Assembly (NCBI RefSeq): GCF_900167115.1
Contig: NZ_FUXZ01000007.1
Span: forward strand, 98,784 to 162,783
DNA from: Eubacterium uniforme
GTDB lineage: Bacteria > Bacillota > Clostridia > Lachnospirales > Lachnospiraceae
Length of the DNA: 64,000 nucleotides
Reading direction: 5' to 3'
Shown: positions 27,601 to 36,300 of the stretch, one piece after another
How positions within the stretch are numbered: position 1 is the first letter of the stretch
Layout: the number at the start of each line of letters is the position of its first letter
Notes under the pieces: generated by a model
What the model saw: the letters and a program-made list of their open reading frames with translations, nothing else
Told to the model about the DNA's origin: nothing
Database searches by the model: none
Position numbers and translations under genes: made by a program

Positions 27601-29549
27601 CTGGAACGGCAACGATAACAGTCAAGTCAAAAAATTATAATAAAACAGCAACATGTAGAATTAATGTTGTTCATGCATATGCCAAGGAAGCATTTATCAA
27701 CGGAAATAATAATCAAACAATAGAAATGATGAATGGAGACACATTGGTACTTACTGGATCAGCAATATCTGATTTAGGTAAGGTAACAGAAGAACTTACT
27801 TGGGAAACAGATAATAGATATATTGTTGATATCATAGAAACAACAGAAGATGGAAAAGCTACAATTAAGGCATTAATGCCGGGCGAAGTAACAGTATCAT
27901 ATGGAAGCACAGTTAAGGATGGAGCAAGAGCAAGATTAAAAATTTTAGTTAGTAATCCGGTTACAGGCATTATGTTTGATGACGGCGATAGAGAAGTACA
28001 TGTAGGAAGTACATTAACTTTAGGTGCAAGATTCAATGCATTTGCTAAAGGTGAAATGGTTATAACAAATACTAATGATGATGTTGTTCAAGTTACAGGA
28101 ACTGCTGAAGGTATTTGCGAATATCAGGATATTAATGTTAAGGGCTTAAAGGCTGGTACATCAACAATTACTATTACAGCTAAAGGAACAGAATTATCAG
28201 ATAGTGTAGAAATAACTGTTTTAGATAATATGGTTAGTGCTGCAACAATTAATGGTGAAGTTGATTCGGAATGCAAACTTAAGTTTGATGATACGATGGT
28301 TCTTAGTGGTATAGCAACATCAGAAACAGGTGATGTAACAGAAAAACTTACATGGAAATCATCGAATGAAGATGCAGTTAAGATAGTTGATGGTATTGAT
28401 ACAAATGAAGTTACTGTTAAGGCAGTTGGTCCTGGATCATCAGTTATTAGTTTTGGAAGTGATGCAGAAGGTGGCATAAGAGCAAAATGTACAGTCAATG
28501 TATATTATGAAGTTACAGAAGTTAAATTTGATGTAACAGAACTTATAATGACAGCATCATTAAAGAAACAATTAACAGCAAGCTTTAATGAGTATGCAGA
28601 AGATGAATTTATATGGACATCATCTGATGAAACAATACTTAAGGTGAATAATTTAAATAGTGGTGTAGCAAATGAACAGACTGTTACATTAGAAGCACTG
28701 AAAGCAGGCAGCGTAAATGTTACTGCTAAGTCAAAGTCTTATGGAACTAAATCTACAATTACTGTAACAGTAGTAGATAATAAGGCTTCTAAAGTATTAA
28801 TTAATGGACAGATTAGTTCTTCTAAGACATTAAAGGTCAATGAGACTATGGAACTCGTTGGAACAGCAGAAGCTACGGAAGGAAAAGTTACAGAAAAACT
28901 TACATGGACATCATCTAATGATAAGGTAGTACAGATAGTTACTAATGATGGAAATGGAAAGGCAAGTGTAAAGGCAGTAGGAGCTGGAAATGCAGTGATT
29001 ACATTTGGTAGTGCAAGTGGTGTTAAAGCAACAGTTACAATAACTGTTGAAAAGGAAGCAGTTACACCAACAGTTAATCCACAGGATGAAAATCAGGTTA
29101 AGGAAGGACCAAAAGCAGGTTCAGTTATTTCTGATAGTAAATTAAATTATAAGGTTACAAAGGCAGGAACAAGTAACACACCTGGTGAAGTTAGCATTAA
29201 GACAGTTGTAAGCAAGAATGCTAAATCAGTAGTTATTCCGGATAATGTAACAATTAATGGTATAACATATAAGGTTACTGTTATTGAAAACAATGCCTTT
29301 AAGAATAATAAGAAATTAGTTAAGGTTACTATTGGTAAGAACATTATTAGAATTGGAACTAAAGCTTTCTTCGGATGTAAAAAGCTTAAGAAGGTAACTG
29401 TGAAATCTACTGTATTAAAGAAGATTGGCAAAAAAGCATTTTACAGAAAGGGTGGAAAGAAATTAACATTTAAGGTTCCAAAATCTAAGAAGAAAAACTA
29501 TAAAAAGTTAATAAAGAAAGCTAAAACTAATAAGTATGTTGTAAGATAA
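21624..29549 (+). CDS. Giant secreted repeat protein (MBG-like and Big_2 Ig-like modules, C-terminal LRR)
   Basis: A 2641-residue secreted protein. The signal peptide MKGIYKKI plus hydrophobic core is likely cut near VFA/SDA (residue 35). After a unique N-terminal region of about 350 residues come Ig-like modules, then a block of MBG-type modules (about 980-1600) marked by VYNG/VYTG, GxDYxxSY and TGxGNYTGS. A region of Big_2 modules (about 1735-2480) is marked by WxSSNEDAVxI and KAVGPGSAIITYGS. The C-terminus has a few LRR_5 repeats (AFKNNKKLVKVTIGKNIIRIG) and is lysine-rich. The modules sit in two exact super-repeats (see the repeat entries). No LPXTG or SLH anchor is visible. Adhesion, a stalk or matrix role is likely but unproven. 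The gene sits alone between hemW and hrcA, which are normally neighbours. Confidence 0.87.
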   Translation: MKGIYKKIVSIFLVASMIITGNGVSGLKLKDVFASDATIELINGTLGSSDGLYDGNTIGEAILGNTSTNASDDLYMDVGSFVEFDIATQNSSGYSFYLAENATGENKLTQSLNFEGRKIDEFDELGENIEIHYGDDVSTCTSDMASSSTYYGVKKHKYIDYEPGKDPNTGETVMLPVEKEINVAFDLFSVEYENNHIKIKSHKDTKQSINYRDTYYLNFIDKNGGFKWTLNIHVMFKATYDNCSIKANAVFVRQGRNIVLDVKMKNNKDLITDGFDWKVVNGDNVQSEEVLGTVTTNKQGTTRFSQESSATFHADSDKGTGSVVITASTNSGIMLEDGAKACIALGYRGTTFEITVPIVEWVPATEISFSNEEYIIQVGSTIELNKLITAKSASATNPNDEYTFTIPTSQGKYATINKVAGQSTMQLVKPGKVELTCTAENTSVTAKCIINIIKPTTNLTLSINGEIVSRYEPTTTKNATIRSGNEFIVTAEESTGSDEELIWNEDKWNGLLTAELISDVDNVKVYRIKASDVTEPTSVTMELGTNRTKIGGNDPGEVKASYLLNIYPMITDENPLITSVSYDGENSYPTDSIDLYSGESVVVYAKPEGILNTEPVDQIDWTIPQNSAYILKEDYRTLESTNVLNATTIYWLDDGEEASVLRATSKSNPGISKDLIINTKTSIENIGLEVDNLTSPTLNVGDSAVIKPTIYPEGADEEIEFVSQYPDMVSVDQDGKITALKATDANGVVIYVYAYHERFDNPKANRRLMATIIVKVKKIGSIEVKYDAERQYTDSTYSVTAYAYEEGQGSQALSDDTIVNWSIVDEKVASIFGSTTGKTIDIKPEKVGTTEVVASVGSGEGNNPVTGKAFLTVTAPITDSKIVVSNMNTYTLSTPNDNAYRYLPNGARQDITPVLTATGIDSRANAYDEYVLVEETDYNVSDSFVEGRGIGTYSIRFTGNELYTGSKSVNYRIFPKVLGDDVNRDGEIYVEEVGKLVYNGQVQKPNLKITYRNSKGSQELVLGTDYTLSDGNTVAGDYSIVVTGKGNFTGSFIVDYTIHQFDLEENFGETLKYKKTNANEYVISGSVPNQIWNGTEVCPNSQVLVYAKLVEGKETWTKLVEGKDYTVEFENNTGVGIATAIITGIGNYVEEVRCDYRIVEKDISIDNTGGKKATVAEIGTQVYTGFEVTPKVTVTCNEVLLQEGIDYELSYSDNIDANVKSKKIPKVIITGIGNYSGTISKNFTIRPANISETDLADGLINTEEIGEVIYNGSTQVPTLDIKYTNDEGTLNLVKDEDYSLAASGVNVGEGYPVTVTGKGNYTGSYVFYFDIKPYKLLDKFGVDVKYQNANKEFVTEGSVEDQVYNGTEVTPNGKILVYTWLKGQSGSATKLIENTDYTVEYVDNDRVGQARAIITGKGNYSQSINCDFNIIQRDISAKIANLSDKATIAPIDNQVYTGFEIEPKVTVTCNSIELVENVDYVLSYEDNIDTNIKSGKKPTVIVTGIGNYTGSISANFTIVQADLSDTTLVQIDEIPDQYDCGTLLVPPITVRMGEYTLIEGVDYKVYYGKQNSTEYNYQMGTQGVVTIEPVVKGNFTANIYTTVRNIKGSEQFFDIVEKSVSSNADDVSIKQENGEALINDAIYVNVARAGAVNSTLNFDIEAVRFDNTECDDIVLVYADANDLFTYVVTPEDSTNGNKATLSITGKKAGRMKISLLTKTGVSKYVDVIVNDPATSVNAIIKDREGKTVTIDSSTNQCALFENHDYFLEPVLSVGKTDTVSWSVSNEEYATINEDGKLTTKKPGTVYVTVTTNPSEVSPGGVSKQITCIIKENVLAENVFINNKQNLSVDLKYDKTMELTGTSISKEGANVSEELLWSSSNEDAVQIIAGQGTGKAVIKAVGPGSAIITYGSKLEAGVKATCTVNVTYDVTGVELSDNEQSIIVSDSFELTATFNENAEDEFIWTVDKEDVVSISEYDSEKHNSQTVDITGLKPGTATITVKSKNYNKTATCRINVVHAYAKEAFINGNNNQTIEMMNGDTLVLTGSAISDLGKVTEELTWETDNRYIVDIIETTEDGKATIKALMPGEVTVSYGSTVKDGARARLKILVSNPVTGIMFDDGDREVHVGSTLTLGARFNAFAKGEMVITNTNDDVVQVTGTAEGICEYQDINVKGLKAGTSTITITAKGTELSDSVEITVLDNMVSAATINGEVDSECKLKFDDTMVLSGIATSETGDVTEKLTWKSSNEDAVKIVDGIDTNEVTVKAVGPGSSVISFGSDAEGGIRAKCTVNVYYEVTEVKFDVTELIMTASLKKQLTASFNEYAEDEFIWTSSDETILKVNNLNSGVANEQTVTLEALKAGSVNVTAKSKSYGTKSTITVTVVDNKASKVLINGQISSSKTLKVNETMELVGTAEATEGKVTEKLTWTSSNDKVVQIVTNDGNGKASVKAVGAGNAVITFGSASGVKATVTITVEKEAVTPTVNPQDENQVKEGPKAGSVISDSKLNYKVTKAGTSNTPGEVSIKTVVSKNAKSVVIPDNVTINGITYKVTVIENNAFKNNKKLVKVTIGKNIIRIGTKAFFGCKKLKKVTVKSTVLKKIGKKAFYRKGGKKLTFKVPKSKKKNYKKLIKKAKTNKYVVR
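24591..26440 (+). repeat. Three-module super-repeat of about 272 residues in the giant protein (two full copies, one degraded)
   Basis: Module A starts at 24591 (EEVGKLVYNG) and again at 25407 (EEIGEVIYNG), 816 bases apart. Module C starts at 25146 (AEIGTQVYTGFEV) and 25965 (APIDNQVYTGFEI), 819 bases apart. Module B (GSVPNQIWNGTEV / GSVEDQVYNGTEV) lies between in both. A diverged third A-like start (IDEIPDQYDCG) is near 26214. Confidence 0.85.
27126..29060 (+). repeat. Two-module Big_2 super-repeat with exact 552-bp period in the giant protein (3.5 copies)
   Basis: The glutamate codon of the anchor EELLW/EELTW/EKLTW falls at 27237, 27789, 28341 and 28893, each 552 bases (184 residues) apart. 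Each unit has one module with SSNEDAVxI and one with FNExAEDEFIW or its variant. The fourth unit stops after the first module. Confidence 0.87.
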
Positions 29550-29610
29550 TTTTAATATTGATTTATATACATATATATATAGTTGATTAATTGTTTTTCT
29601 CGATATGAGG

Positions 29611-29650
29611 ATAAGGGTCTGTCAGATTATGGCAGACTCTTATTATTTTG
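29611..29650 (+). terminator. Rho-independent terminator after the giant protein gene
   Basis: Stem ATAAGGGTCTGTC (29611-29623) with GGCAGACTCTTAT (29631-29643), wobble pairs, 7-base loop, followed by TATTTT. Confidence 0.82.
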
Positions 29651-29672
29651 ATGAATTTTTCTTCCAAAACTG

Positions 29673-29701
29673 TTGACAAACACCCCTCGGGGTGTTATCT
29701 T
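29673..29701 (+). promoter_or_regulatory. hrcA operon promoter with a palindrome between -35 and -10
   Basis: TTGACA (29673-29678), 17 bp, TATCTT (29696-29701). The spacer is almost wholly the palindrome ACACCCC-TC-GGGGTGT (29680-29695, 7-bp arms), GC-rich in an AT-rich setting. The position is suited to a second regulator; none is identified. Confidence 0.72.
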
Positions 29702-29712
29702 ATGTATAGATA

Positions 29713-29739
29713 TTAGCACTCTATAAAAGTGAGTGCTAA
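29713..29739 (+). promoter_or_regulatory. CIRCE operator (HrcA binding site)
   Basis: Perfect consensus inverted repeat TTAGCACTC (29713-29721), 9 bases, GAGTGCTAA (29731-29739), just downstream of the promoter. HrcA binding here represses hrcA-grpE-dnaK-dnaJ, relieved by heat or unfolded protein via GroEL in known systems. Confidence 0.97.
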
Positions 29740-29857
29740 CAAAATGAACAAAGAAATTTTATTCTTTATATATTATTACAGCACATTAACGAAGGATATA
29801 TAAAGAAAGGATTATTTGTACGAATACAACAAGGAGAATTAATAAGGAGGTGACCTC

Positions 29858-30928
29858 ATGGATTTAAGTGAAAGAAAAGTAAAAATCTTACATGCTATTA
29901 TAAGAAATTATCTTGAAACTGGGGAACCGGTAGGGTCAAGAACAATTTCAAAATATACAGATCTTAATTTAAGTTCTGCAACCATTAGAAATGAGGTTGC
30001 AGACCTTGAAGAATTAGGATTAGTAGTTTCACCACATACTTCAGCTGGAAGAATACCAACGGATCTTGGATATAGATTATATGTTGATAGTCTTATGAAA
30101 GATAGAGAAGATGAACTTGATGAAAGAGAAAAGAAACTTGAAGAAAAAGAAGACCTTCTCATTCAGAAAGTTGATAAGGTGGAAACACTTCTTAAGAATA
30201 TGGCTAAGATGCTTGCAACTAACACAAATTACACAACATTAGTTTCAGCACCTACATATCAGAAAAATAAGATAAAGTTCATACAGCTTTCACCAGTTGA
30301 TAGTACAAAACTTTTATGTGTTATTGTAAGTGAAGGTAACATTATTAAAAATAGAATCATAAATCTTGAAGAAGAACTTGATAATGAAAAGGTTTTAAAT
30401 TTAAATGTTCTTCTTAATACAAGTCTTGCTGGCTTGACGCTTGAAGAGATTAATTTATCAATACTTAATAAGATTAATCAGCAAACATCTGAACATATCC
30501 AGATAGTAGATCAAGTTATGAAAGCAATTATAGAAACTCTTTCAGATGATGAAGACTTAAAGATTTATACATCAGGTACGATGAACATCTTTAAATATCC
30601 AGAACTTGCTGATAGTAGTAAGGCAGGAGAACTTATAAATGTTCTTGAAGAAAAAGAAGGACTTGAAGAGTTAATTAAAGATGATGAATCTGATATTAAA
30701 GTTTACATTGGTAATGAAACACCAGTTGAATCCATGAAGGATTGTAGTGTTGTTACAGCACATTACGAGATAGCTGATGGTGTTAAAGGTGTAATTGGTA
30801 TCATTGGTCCAAAGCGTATGGATTATGAGAAAGTTATGAAAACGCTTAAAAATGTTAAAACACAATTAAGCGATACATATAATAATGAGAATGGAAGGAG
30901 CGGAAAAGATGGAGAATCAGACTACTGA
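29858..30928 (+). CDS. hrcA: Heat-inducible transcription repressor HrcA
   Basis: A 356-residue repressor of class I heat-shock genes that binds CIRCE, which lies 118 bases upstream. The N-terminal winged helix has the typical ILHAIIRNYLETGEPVGSRT followed by SSATIRNEVADLEELG and HTSAGRIPTDLGYR. The middle carries an extended acidic/coiled segment (about 85-115). The C-terminal domain has IGNETP and GVIGIIGPKRMDYEKVM. A very strong ribosome site, AAGGAGGTGA, precedes the ATG. The end overlaps grpE by 20 bases. Autoregulation through CIRCE is expected. Confidence 0.97.
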   Translation: MDLSERKVKILHAIIRNYLETGEPVGSRTISKYTDLNLSSATIRNEVADLEELGLVVSPHTSAGRIPTDLGYRLYVDSLMKDREDELDEREKKLEEKEDLLIQKVDKVETLLKNMAKMLATNTNYTTLVSAPTYQKNKIKFIQLSPVDSTKLLCVIVSEGNIIKNRIINLEEELDNEKVLNLNVLLNTSLAGLTLEEINLSILNKINQQTSEHIQIVDQVMKAIIETLSDDEDLKIYTSGTMNIFKYPELADSSKAGELINVLEEKEGLEELIKDDESDIKVYIGNETPVESMKDCSVVTAHYEIADGVKGVIGIIGPKRMDYEKVMKTLKNVKTQLSDTYNNENGRSGKDGESDY

Positions 30929-31562
30929 GAAAAACGTAGTTGAAGAGGCGATTGAGAAAGCCAAAGAAGAAGCGGGCTTAAATGAAGCAGAAGATACAGC
31001 GACAGAAGTTGAAAATGCAGAAACTGAAAATGCAGAAACAACAGAAGAAACTGAAAGTGATAAAGAATCTGAGAAAACTTCTGATGATAAGTCTGATAAA
31101 AAAGGTTTCTTCAAAAAGAAGAAAGATAAAAAAGATGAGATTATCGAAGAACTTACAGATAAGAATAAAAGAATGCTTGCTGAGTTTGAAAACTTCAGAA
31201 ACAGAAGTGAAAAAGAAAAGAGTGCAATGTTTGAAGTTGGAGCTAAAACAGTAATAGAAAAAATCTTACCTGTAATTGATAACTTTGAAAGAGGACTCAC
31301 ACAGAAACCTGAGGGTTCAGAAGCAGAAGGATTTGTTACAGGTATGGACATGGTATATAAACAATTTCTTACTTCGCTAGATGAACTTGGTGTTAAACCA
31401 ATTGAGGCAGTAGGTAAGGAATTTGATCCTGAACTTCATAACGCAGTAATGCATGTTGAAGATGAAGAAGCAGGAGAGAATATCGTTGTTGAAGAATTCC
31501 AAAAAGGATATATGTATAAAGATACTGTGGTTAGACACAGTATGGTAAAAGTAGCAAATTAA
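30909..31562 (+). CDS. grpE: Nucleotide exchange factor GrpE
   Basis: A 217-residue DnaK co-chaperone that speeds ADP release. The first 70 or so residues are a low-complexity acidic stretch rich in E, T and S. A short lysine-rich patch (KKGFFKKKKDKKDE) follows, then a long helix with MLAEFENFRNRSEKEK, and the beta domain with VGKEFDPELHNAVMHVEDE and VVRHSMVKVAN at the end. The ATG at 30909 is chosen because AAGGAG sits 8 bases upstream inside hrcA; the in-frame ATG at 30885 lacks one. The overlap with hrcA implies coupled translation. Confidence 0.96.
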   Translation: MENQTTEKNVVEEAIEKAKEEAGLNEAEDTATEVENAETENAETTEETESDKESEKTSDDKSDKKGFFKKKKDKKDEIIEELTDKNKRMLAEFENFRNRSEKEKSAMFEVGAKTVIEKILPVIDNFERGLTQKPEGSEAEGFVTGMDMVYKQFLTSLDELGVKPIEAVGKEFDPELHNAVMHVEDEEAGENIVVEEFQKGYMYKDTVVRHSMVKVAN

Positions 31563-31664
31563 AACTAAATAGTAAATTAATATTTAAAATACTAAGTATC
31601 AAATTGATACTAAGCAAATAAATTAGTACATTAAAAGAAAAAAATAACAAAGGTAATTTAGTAG

Positions 31665-33587
<1,923 letters not shown>

Positions 33588-33620
33588 AATAAATAATTCG
33601 AACTAACAATGATTAAATAA

Positions 33621-33658
33621 GCCATCTGGAATTATGTAAACCAATAATTCCGGATGGC
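33621..33658 (+). other. Strong intergenic hairpin between dnaK and dnaJ
   Basis: 15-base arms (33621-33635 with 33644-33658, nearly perfect, one G-T type pair) and an 8-base loop. It is followed by AAAATGTG, not a T-run, so it is not a standard terminator. An mRNA processing or stability element is a reasonable guess, since it would protect the dnaK 3' end and lower dnaJ output. Confidence 0.65.
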
Positions 33659-33687
33659 AAAATGTGTATATATAGAAAGGTTTCGAG

Positions 33688-34851
33688 ATGGCAGATAAAA
33701 GAGATTATTATGAAGTCCTTGGCGTTGATAGAAATGCTGATGACGCAGCGATAAAAAAAGCATATAGAACACTTGCCAGAAAGTATCATCCAGATCAGAA
33801 TCCAGGAGATAAGGAAGCTGAAGCGAAATTTAAAGAAGCATCAGAAGCGTACGCTGTTCTAAGTGATGAACAGAAGAGAAAGCAGTATGATCAGTTTGGA
33901 CATGCTGCATTTGAAGGTGGCGCAGGTGGTGCAGGTGGATTTGATTTTAGCAATATGGATTTTTCGGATATATTTGGAGATATATTTGGATTTGGAGATA
34001 TATTCGGCGGTGGTTCAAGACGTAATTCAAACGCACCAAGAAGAGGTGCTGACTTACGTACAGTTGTAAGAATTACTTTTGAAGAAGCTGTATTTGGTTG
34101 TGAAAAAGAGTTATCAGTTACAATTAAGGACGAGTGTACAAAGTGTAATGCAACAGGCGTTGCGCCTGGTAGTTCAAAAGAGACTTGTAGCAAGTGCGGT
34201 GGTAAGGGACAGGTTGTATTCACACAGAACTCAATCTTTGGCATGATGAGAAATGTTCAGACATGTCCAGATTGTGGTGGTACAGGTCAGATGATTAAGG
34301 AAAAATGTCCTGATTGTCATGGAACAGGATACATTGCAAGTAAGAAAAAGATTGCAGTACAGATTCCAGCTGGTATTGATGATGGTCAGTCTATTAGACT
34401 TCGTGAAAAAGGTGAGCCAGGTACTAATGGTGGTCCAAGAGGTGACTTATTAGTTCAGGTTAATGTAAGTAGACATGCTAAGTTTGCAAGAGAAGGAGTT
34501 AATATCTTCTCATCATCTAAGATATCATTTGCTCAGGCAGCACTTGGTGGAGACATCAGACTTGAGACTATTGATGGCGATGTTTTATTTAAGATTAAAC
34601 CAGGTACACAGACAGATACAAGAGTAAGACTTAAAGGTAAGGGCGTACCTAATCTTAGAAATAAAGAGGTTAGAGGCGATCATTACGTAACACTTATTGT
34701 TGATGTTCCAACAAAACTTACAAATGAACAAAAAGAAGCACTTCTTGCATTTGATAAGGCATGCGGAGATACAGTTAGTGATACAAGCCAGACTAAGACA
34801 AAAACAAAGAAAAAGTCTTTTAAAGAAAAGATTGATGATATATTAAGTTAA
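33688..34851 (+). CDS. dnaJ: Chaperone protein DnaJ (Hsp40)
   Basis: A 387-residue type I J-protein that delivers clients to DnaK and stimulates its ATPase. The J domain starts [20 protein letters not shown] and has the HPD triad in [10 protein letters not shown] Gly/Phe-rich stretch follows (about 75-110). The zinc region has four CxxCxGxG-type repeats ([32 protein letters not shown]), then the client-binding barrel domains. RBS GAAAGG precedes the ATG. It is the last gene of the CIRCE operon, ending at a strong terminator. Confidence 0.98.
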   Translation: MADKRDYYEVLGVDRNADDAAIKKAYRTLARKYHPDQNPGDKEAEAKFKEASEAYAVLSDEQKRKQYDQFGHAAFEGGAGGAGGFDFSNMDFSDIFGDIFGFGDIFGGGSRRNSNAPRRGADLRTVVRITFEEAVFGCEKELSVTIKDECTKCNATGVAPGSSKETCSKCGGKGQVVFTQNSIFGMMRNVQTCPDCGGTGQMIKEKCPDCHGTGYIASKKKIAVQIPAGIDDGQSIRLREKGEPGTNGGPRGDLLVQVNVSRHAKFAREGVNIFSSSKISFAQAALGGDIRLETIDGDVLFKIKPGTQTDTRVRLKGKGVPNLRNKEVRGDHYVTLIVDVPTKLTNEQKEALLAFDKACGDTVSDTSQTKTKTKKKSFKEKIDDILS

Positions 34852-34857
34852 AAGTAG

Positions 34858-34899
34858 AAGAATAATCATAATAGTTATTATTATGATTATTCTTTTTTT
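34858..34899 (+). terminator. Rho-independent terminator of the dnaK operon
   Basis: 14-bp stem (34860-34873 with 34879-34892) and 5-base loop, followed by seven T residues. Confidence 0.92.
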
Positions 34900-34900
34900 G

Positions 34901-34929
34901 TTGAAAATTGAGTTAACGTAAACTATAAT
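34901..34929 (+). promoter_or_regulatory. Promoter of the secreted 383-residue protein gene
   Basis: TTGAAA (34901-34906), 17 bp, TATAAT (34924-34929), directly after the dnaJ terminator. Ribosome site TAGGAGG lies just before the ATG at 34996. Confidence 0.78.
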
Positions 34930-34995
34930 TGTTTTTAGGTAAATTATTACAAAGAATAATTTGCTATCTATTATAAATAGTTTTTAGGAGGAAAT

Positions 34996-36147
34996 ATGAA
35001 AAGAAATATTATTTCGAAGGTAAAAAAATTTGTGCTAGCTACAACATTTTGTAGCGTGCTTTTAGTGGGAGGAAGCGTAAAGGCATTTGCGGATGATAAT
35101 TCTGGAAAAACGGTTATTTATTCGAGAGAAACAGCTCCTACAATAGTATATGGTGATAGATATGATATGGAGTTAGATAATGATCAGACTACATATTACA
35201 AGCTTGAGATTACCGAAAAAACAAAAATTAAATTAAAGGGAAGATGTGAAGATGGTCATTTTCTGTTAACTAGTGCTTATGGTTATGAATTATTTAATAG
35301 TGACGGTATTGATAAAAATGATTATGATGATGAGACAGATCCAGAGACCGGAAACAGATATGTGGTATGGCATACAGATAAAACATTTATACTTCCTAAG
35401 GGTACATATTATGTAGGATTTACAACTACATTTTACGATTATTCACATATTGATTATGCATACTTTAGGGTATATAAATTAGATATGACTGATTTTGAAA
35501 AGGCATCAGAAAGATCGGAGACGGATATTTCTCTTGATAATGTTGCAAATATTTCAGATGTTGAAAAGTTAGTCACATCACAAAAGAATGATAGAGATGT
35601 AAAAGGTTCAACATATACTTTACTTCAGGCAAAGGGTAGTGCTAAAGGAAAGAATGCCATAAAAATATCATGGAAAAAGATAAAACAGGCTAAGAATTAT
35701 ACTATCTATGGTAATAAATGCGGTAAATCAAATAAATATAAAAAGATTGCTACAGTTAATAAAAACTCATTTATTCAAAAGAAATTAAAAAAAGGAACAT
35801 ATTATAAATATATTGTAGTTGCTAATACATCAAGTCATGTTATTGCAGTATCAAAGACTGTTCATGTTGCAACTAAAGGTGGTAAGGCAACAAATTATAA
35901 GAAGGTTAAGGCACCTAAGAGTGTTAAGATAAGAGTAAATAAATCAAAAAAAGTTAAAGCTAAAGCAATAAAAGAAAGTTCAAAGACAAGAAATCATAGA
36001 TATATTGCATATGAATCAAGTGATGTAAGAGTAGCAACTGTAGGAAAGAATGGTGTTATAAAGGGCGTTCACAAGGGCAATTGTTACGTTTGTGCATATG
36101 CGCAGGATGGAAAGATGGTTAAAATAAAAGTTAAGGTTACAGAATAA
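34996..36147 (+). CDS. Secreted protein with pre-peptidase-like, Fn3-like and Big_2-like domains
   Basis: A 383-residue exported protein. The signal peptide MKRNIISKVKKF plus hydrophobic core is likely cut at AFA/DDN (residue 33). Residues about 50-165 form a beta-rich domain that reads like the bacterial pre-peptidase C-terminal family (YKLEITEKTKIKLKG... LPKGTYYVGF). Residues about 200-290 are an Fn3-like domain with many lysines (ISWKKIKQAKNYTIYGNKCG). The last 85 residues look like a Big_2 module (YESSDVRVATVGKNGVIKGV). It has no protease or anchor motif that I recognise. It sits alone between dnaJ and prmA, which are usually adjacent, with its own promoter and terminator. Function unknown. 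Confidence 0.78.
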   Translation: MKRNIISKVKKFVLATTFCSVLLVGGSVKAFADDNSGKTVIYSRETAPTIVYGDRYDMELDNDQTTYYKLEITEKTKIKLKGRCEDGHFLLTSAYGYELFNSDGIDKNDYDDETDPETGNRYVVWHTDKTFILPKGTYYVGFTTTFYDYSHIDYAYFRVYKLDMTDFEKASERSETDISLDNVANISDVEKLVTSQKNDRDVKGSTYTLLQAKGSAKGKNAIKISWKKIKQAKNYTIYGNKCGKSNKYKKIATVNKNSFIQKKLKKGTYYKYIVVANTSSHVIAVSKTVHVATKGGKATNYKKVKAPKSVKIRVNKSKKVKAKAIKESSKTRNHRYIAYESSDVRVATVGKNGVIKGVHKGNCYVCAYAQDGKMVKIKVKVTE

Positions 36148-36197
36148 TTGCACCTTTACATTATGAATTGAAAAATATAGTATTTAAATGTATAATT

Positions 36198-36230
36198 ATG
36201 AGGGTTAGTATTTATGCTAACCCTCATTTA
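36198..36230 (+). terminator. Probable terminator after the secreted protein gene
   Basis: Perfect 11-bp stem (36198-36208 with 36217-36227), 8-base loop, followed only by TTATTG, so the U-tract is poor. Confidence 0.6.
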
Positions 36231-36300
36231 TTGTATTATATGAAATAATTAAACTGATATGAAAGAAAGGAAAGTCGCTATTTAAGATTATATATAGATT

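Noticed and set aside
26354..28498. Series of minus-strand ORFs (about 80-145 codons) under the giant protein gene
   Set aside because: They mirror the repeated coding sequence, have no ribosome sites and encode repetitive hydrophobic/Ser/Thr protein. Shadow ORFs.
31595..31611. Promoter or operator in the grpE-dnaK gap
   Set aside because: AGTATC/GATACT is a short AT-rich inverted repeat and no -35/-10 pair of reasonable quality accompanies it.
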